Made by a program: the position numbers and the translations under genes. A stretch of DNA of 23,008 bases from a virus, in IMG/VR virus record IMGVR_UViG_3300047548_000810, positions 1-23,008 of that record, one strand, 5' to 3'. This document shows positions 22,000 through 23,008 of the stretch, one piece after another. The stretch's first letter is position 1. Each line of letters begins with the position of its first letter. The notes beneath the pieces are model-generated. The model saw nothing but the letters and a program-made list of their open reading frames with translations. It was not told the origin of the DNA and did no database searches.

Positions 22000-22431
22000 C
22001 TATATACTGAAGATTCCACTAGCCGAGAACGTGACAGTAATGTCACCGCCGTTTGGTGTAACCGAGATTCCACCACCGCCTGATTTGACATCAATGAAAC
22101 AGATAAGTGACGACGTGCCAGCAGTTCCCGTATCTTTGAAAACAATTAAAGCCTCAACACTGTTTCCCGTGACTGCCGTAAACGTGACATCAGCTGCATC
22201 AAAGGTGCCACTGGTTACCGTCTTACTTGCCAAAGTTGCAGCGGTCCCCACTAGTGCTGAAGAAGCGCTTGACCAAAACTCGTGCGCTGCGCTGTAAGTG
22301 TAAGTTCCAAGGTCAATCAGTGCAATCTTAATAGTGTCATCAATCAGGTCTACTGCGGTTCCGCTAGTCGTCCCCAGTGTTCCAGGGTTAAGAATCTTTT
22401 CTTTGAATAAAGGGTATAGTACGTTTGCCAT
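22000..22431 (-). CDS. Beta-rich phage structural protein
   Basis: This 143-residue protein opens M-A-N-V-L-Y-P-L-F-K-E-K-I-L-N. It continues with D-D-T-I-K-I-A-L-I-D-L-G-T-Y-T-Y-S-A-A-H-E-F, then V-T-S-G-T-F-D-A-A-D-V-T-F-T-A-V-T-G and E-A-L-I-V-F-K-D-T-G-T-A-G-T-S-S-L-I-C-F-I-D, and ends with V-T-P-N-G-G-D-I-T-V-T-F-S. This whole pattern is very common in phage head/tail clusters, where the protein is annotated only as structural or hypothetical. The ATG at 22431 follows the portal-like stop by 3 bases with GAGG upstream. It is likely a minor virion surface component; its exact place is unknown. Confidence 0.78.
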   Translation of the reverse strand: MANVLYPLFKEKILNPGTLGTTSGTAVDLIDDTIKIALIDLGTYTYSAAHEFWSSASSALVGTAATLASKTVTSGTFDAADVTFTAVTGNSVEALIVFKDTGTAGTSSLICFIDVKSGGGGISVTPNGGDITVTFSASGIFSI

Positions 22432-22434
22432 ATT

Positions 22435-23008
22435 TTAGTCCTCGTTAAACTCAATCATTTGTGGGTTGCCTTGTTCATCATTTACAACATTGCCGTAGCG
22501 TTTGCCGTTTTCATTGTCCTCATCATCGTAGTCGGTAATCTCAATGCCAACTGGATTGCCAATACCATCTGCGATAATCTTGCCAATACGTTTCTTAGCG
22601 CGTTTCTGGACCTGCGCTTGGATATTCTGTCCGGCCATGCTGATTTGTTCCATAGCCAACCGCACACGTTCTAGGTCTTGTTCTTGTTTAAGACGGCGTT
22701 CTTCCATGAGCTTTTCAGATTCCGATAATCGCACGCGCATACTTTCAAGCTCAAGTTTTTGGACTTCAATGATGCCGCTCATACGATTGGCCTCTGAAGC
22801 AATCATGTGCTTGTCTTTATCCGTCTGAGCTTGCGTCTGAATCTTCATGACGTCAACCTGTACGGCCTGAGCTTTAATCTGAGCTTCCTGCTGCGAGATC
22901 ATCAGCTCCTGCTCTTTCAGGTACTGCTCAAACTGCTGCTTTTGAACAGCAAGTTGTGCTTCCAACTGGTCGCGCTGCATCTTAATCTGCTGCTCTTGAA
23001 TCATTATC
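22435..23008 (-). CDS. C-terminal part of probable portal protein (5' end outside window)
   Basis: The frame stays open to the right edge, so the 189 residues from the ATG at 23004 are taken as the end of a longer protein, not a gene start; no Shine-Dalgarno can be seen in the four bases available. Residues about 1-140 are a continuous Gln/Glu/Lys-rich coiled coil (E-Q-E-L-M-I-S-Q-Q-E-A-Q-I-K-A-Q-A). This is followed by K-K-R-I-G-K-I-I, then an acidic tail with D-Y-D-D-E-D-N-E-N-G and F-N-E-D. Podovirus portals often end in a long helical barrel of this type, and this is the portal's expected place upstream of scaffold and capsid. The portal call therefore rests on context and coiled coil, with no core portal motif visible. 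Confidence 0.6.
   Translation of the reverse strand, partial: IMIQEQQIKMQRDQLEAQLAVQKQQFEQYLKEQELMISQQEAQIKAQAVQVDVMKIQTQAQTDKDKHMIASEANRMSGIIEVQKLELESMRVRLSESEKLMEERRLKQEQDLERVRLAMEQISMAGQNIQAQVQKRAKKRIGKIIADGIGNPVGIEITDYDDEDNENGKRYGNVVNDEQGNPQMIEFNED

Noticed and set aside
21996-22145. N-terminal extension of the 71-residue protein to 22145
   Set aside because: It would overlap the well-supported 22000-22431 gene by about 146 bases; the conserved part starts at the ATG at 21995.
1-23008. Window as a gene transfer agent or decayed prophage
   Set aside because: Although a spike-base homologue is GTA-like, the gene set (large ejection protein, nozzle, adaptor, holin, S74 fibre) is podovirus-type and nearly all frames are intact; no integrase or bacterial flank is visible.

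Overview
This window looks like part of the genome of a short-tailed (podovirus-type) double-stranded DNA phage. Nearly every gene from about 1.2 kb to the right edge lies on the minus strand in one tightly packed late cluster. That cluster carries virion proteins and a lysis cassette. No bacterial housekeeping genes, tRNAs, rRNAs, transposases or CRISPR arrays were seen. The host cannot be read from the sequence. Shine-Dalgarno sites are of the ordinary AGGAG/GGAGG bacterial type, and a secreted protein plus a small TM/coiled-coil protein in the lysis cassette are compatible with a Gram-negative host (inference).

Layout, left to right. (1) 1-1311, plus strand: the tail end of an early or accessory operon, with two DUF551-like small proteins, a VRR-NUC endonuclease and an unrecognised helical phage protein. 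(2) 1226-2796, minus strand: the lysis end of the late operon, with a Pam3-gp28-like holin, a Cys-rich secreted protein, a TM plus coiled-coil protein and a frame-disrupted DUF5675 gene. (3) 2777-15456, minus: tail and internal virion module. It holds a tail fibre with a C-terminal S74 chaperone, a 1132-residue ejection protein with a C-terminal lytic transglycosylase, several Gln/Ala/Pro/Gly-rich internal proteins, a beta-propeller-like tail nozzle, a T7 gp11-like adaptor carrying an inserted beta module, and an HhH-like protein. (4) 15505-17248, minus: small head-surface proteins, including a GTA-type spike-base homologue and a frame-broken beta protein coupled to it, plus two intrinsic terminators. 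(5) 17266-23008, minus: head module, with major capsid protein, scaffold, a small conserved protein, a LamG-plus-tandem-repeat fibre-like protein, three small beta-rich virion proteins and the C-terminal coiled coil of a probable portal protein cut by the window edge.

Transcription on the minus strand runs from portal to capsid to tail to lysis. Junctions are very tight: ATGA or TAATG overlaps occur at 2175/2178, 2417, 12330, 13910/13913, 14770/14773 and 16076, so translational coupling is likely. Two hairpin/T-tract terminators just below the capsid genes (16729-16756 and 16348-16367) probably step down expression between abundant head proteins and the tail genes. The two opposing operons collide near 1.3 kb with overlapping coding ends.

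The most interesting signals are: a LamG protein with ten 22-23-residue repeats inside the head gene cluster, which together with a GTA-like spike base suggests capsid-attached fibres; two genes (15505-16076 and 2417-2796) whose conserved halves lie in different frames, each needing a -1 shift; and a short PG-x-Y-R-N motif shared by two adjacent internal virion proteins.
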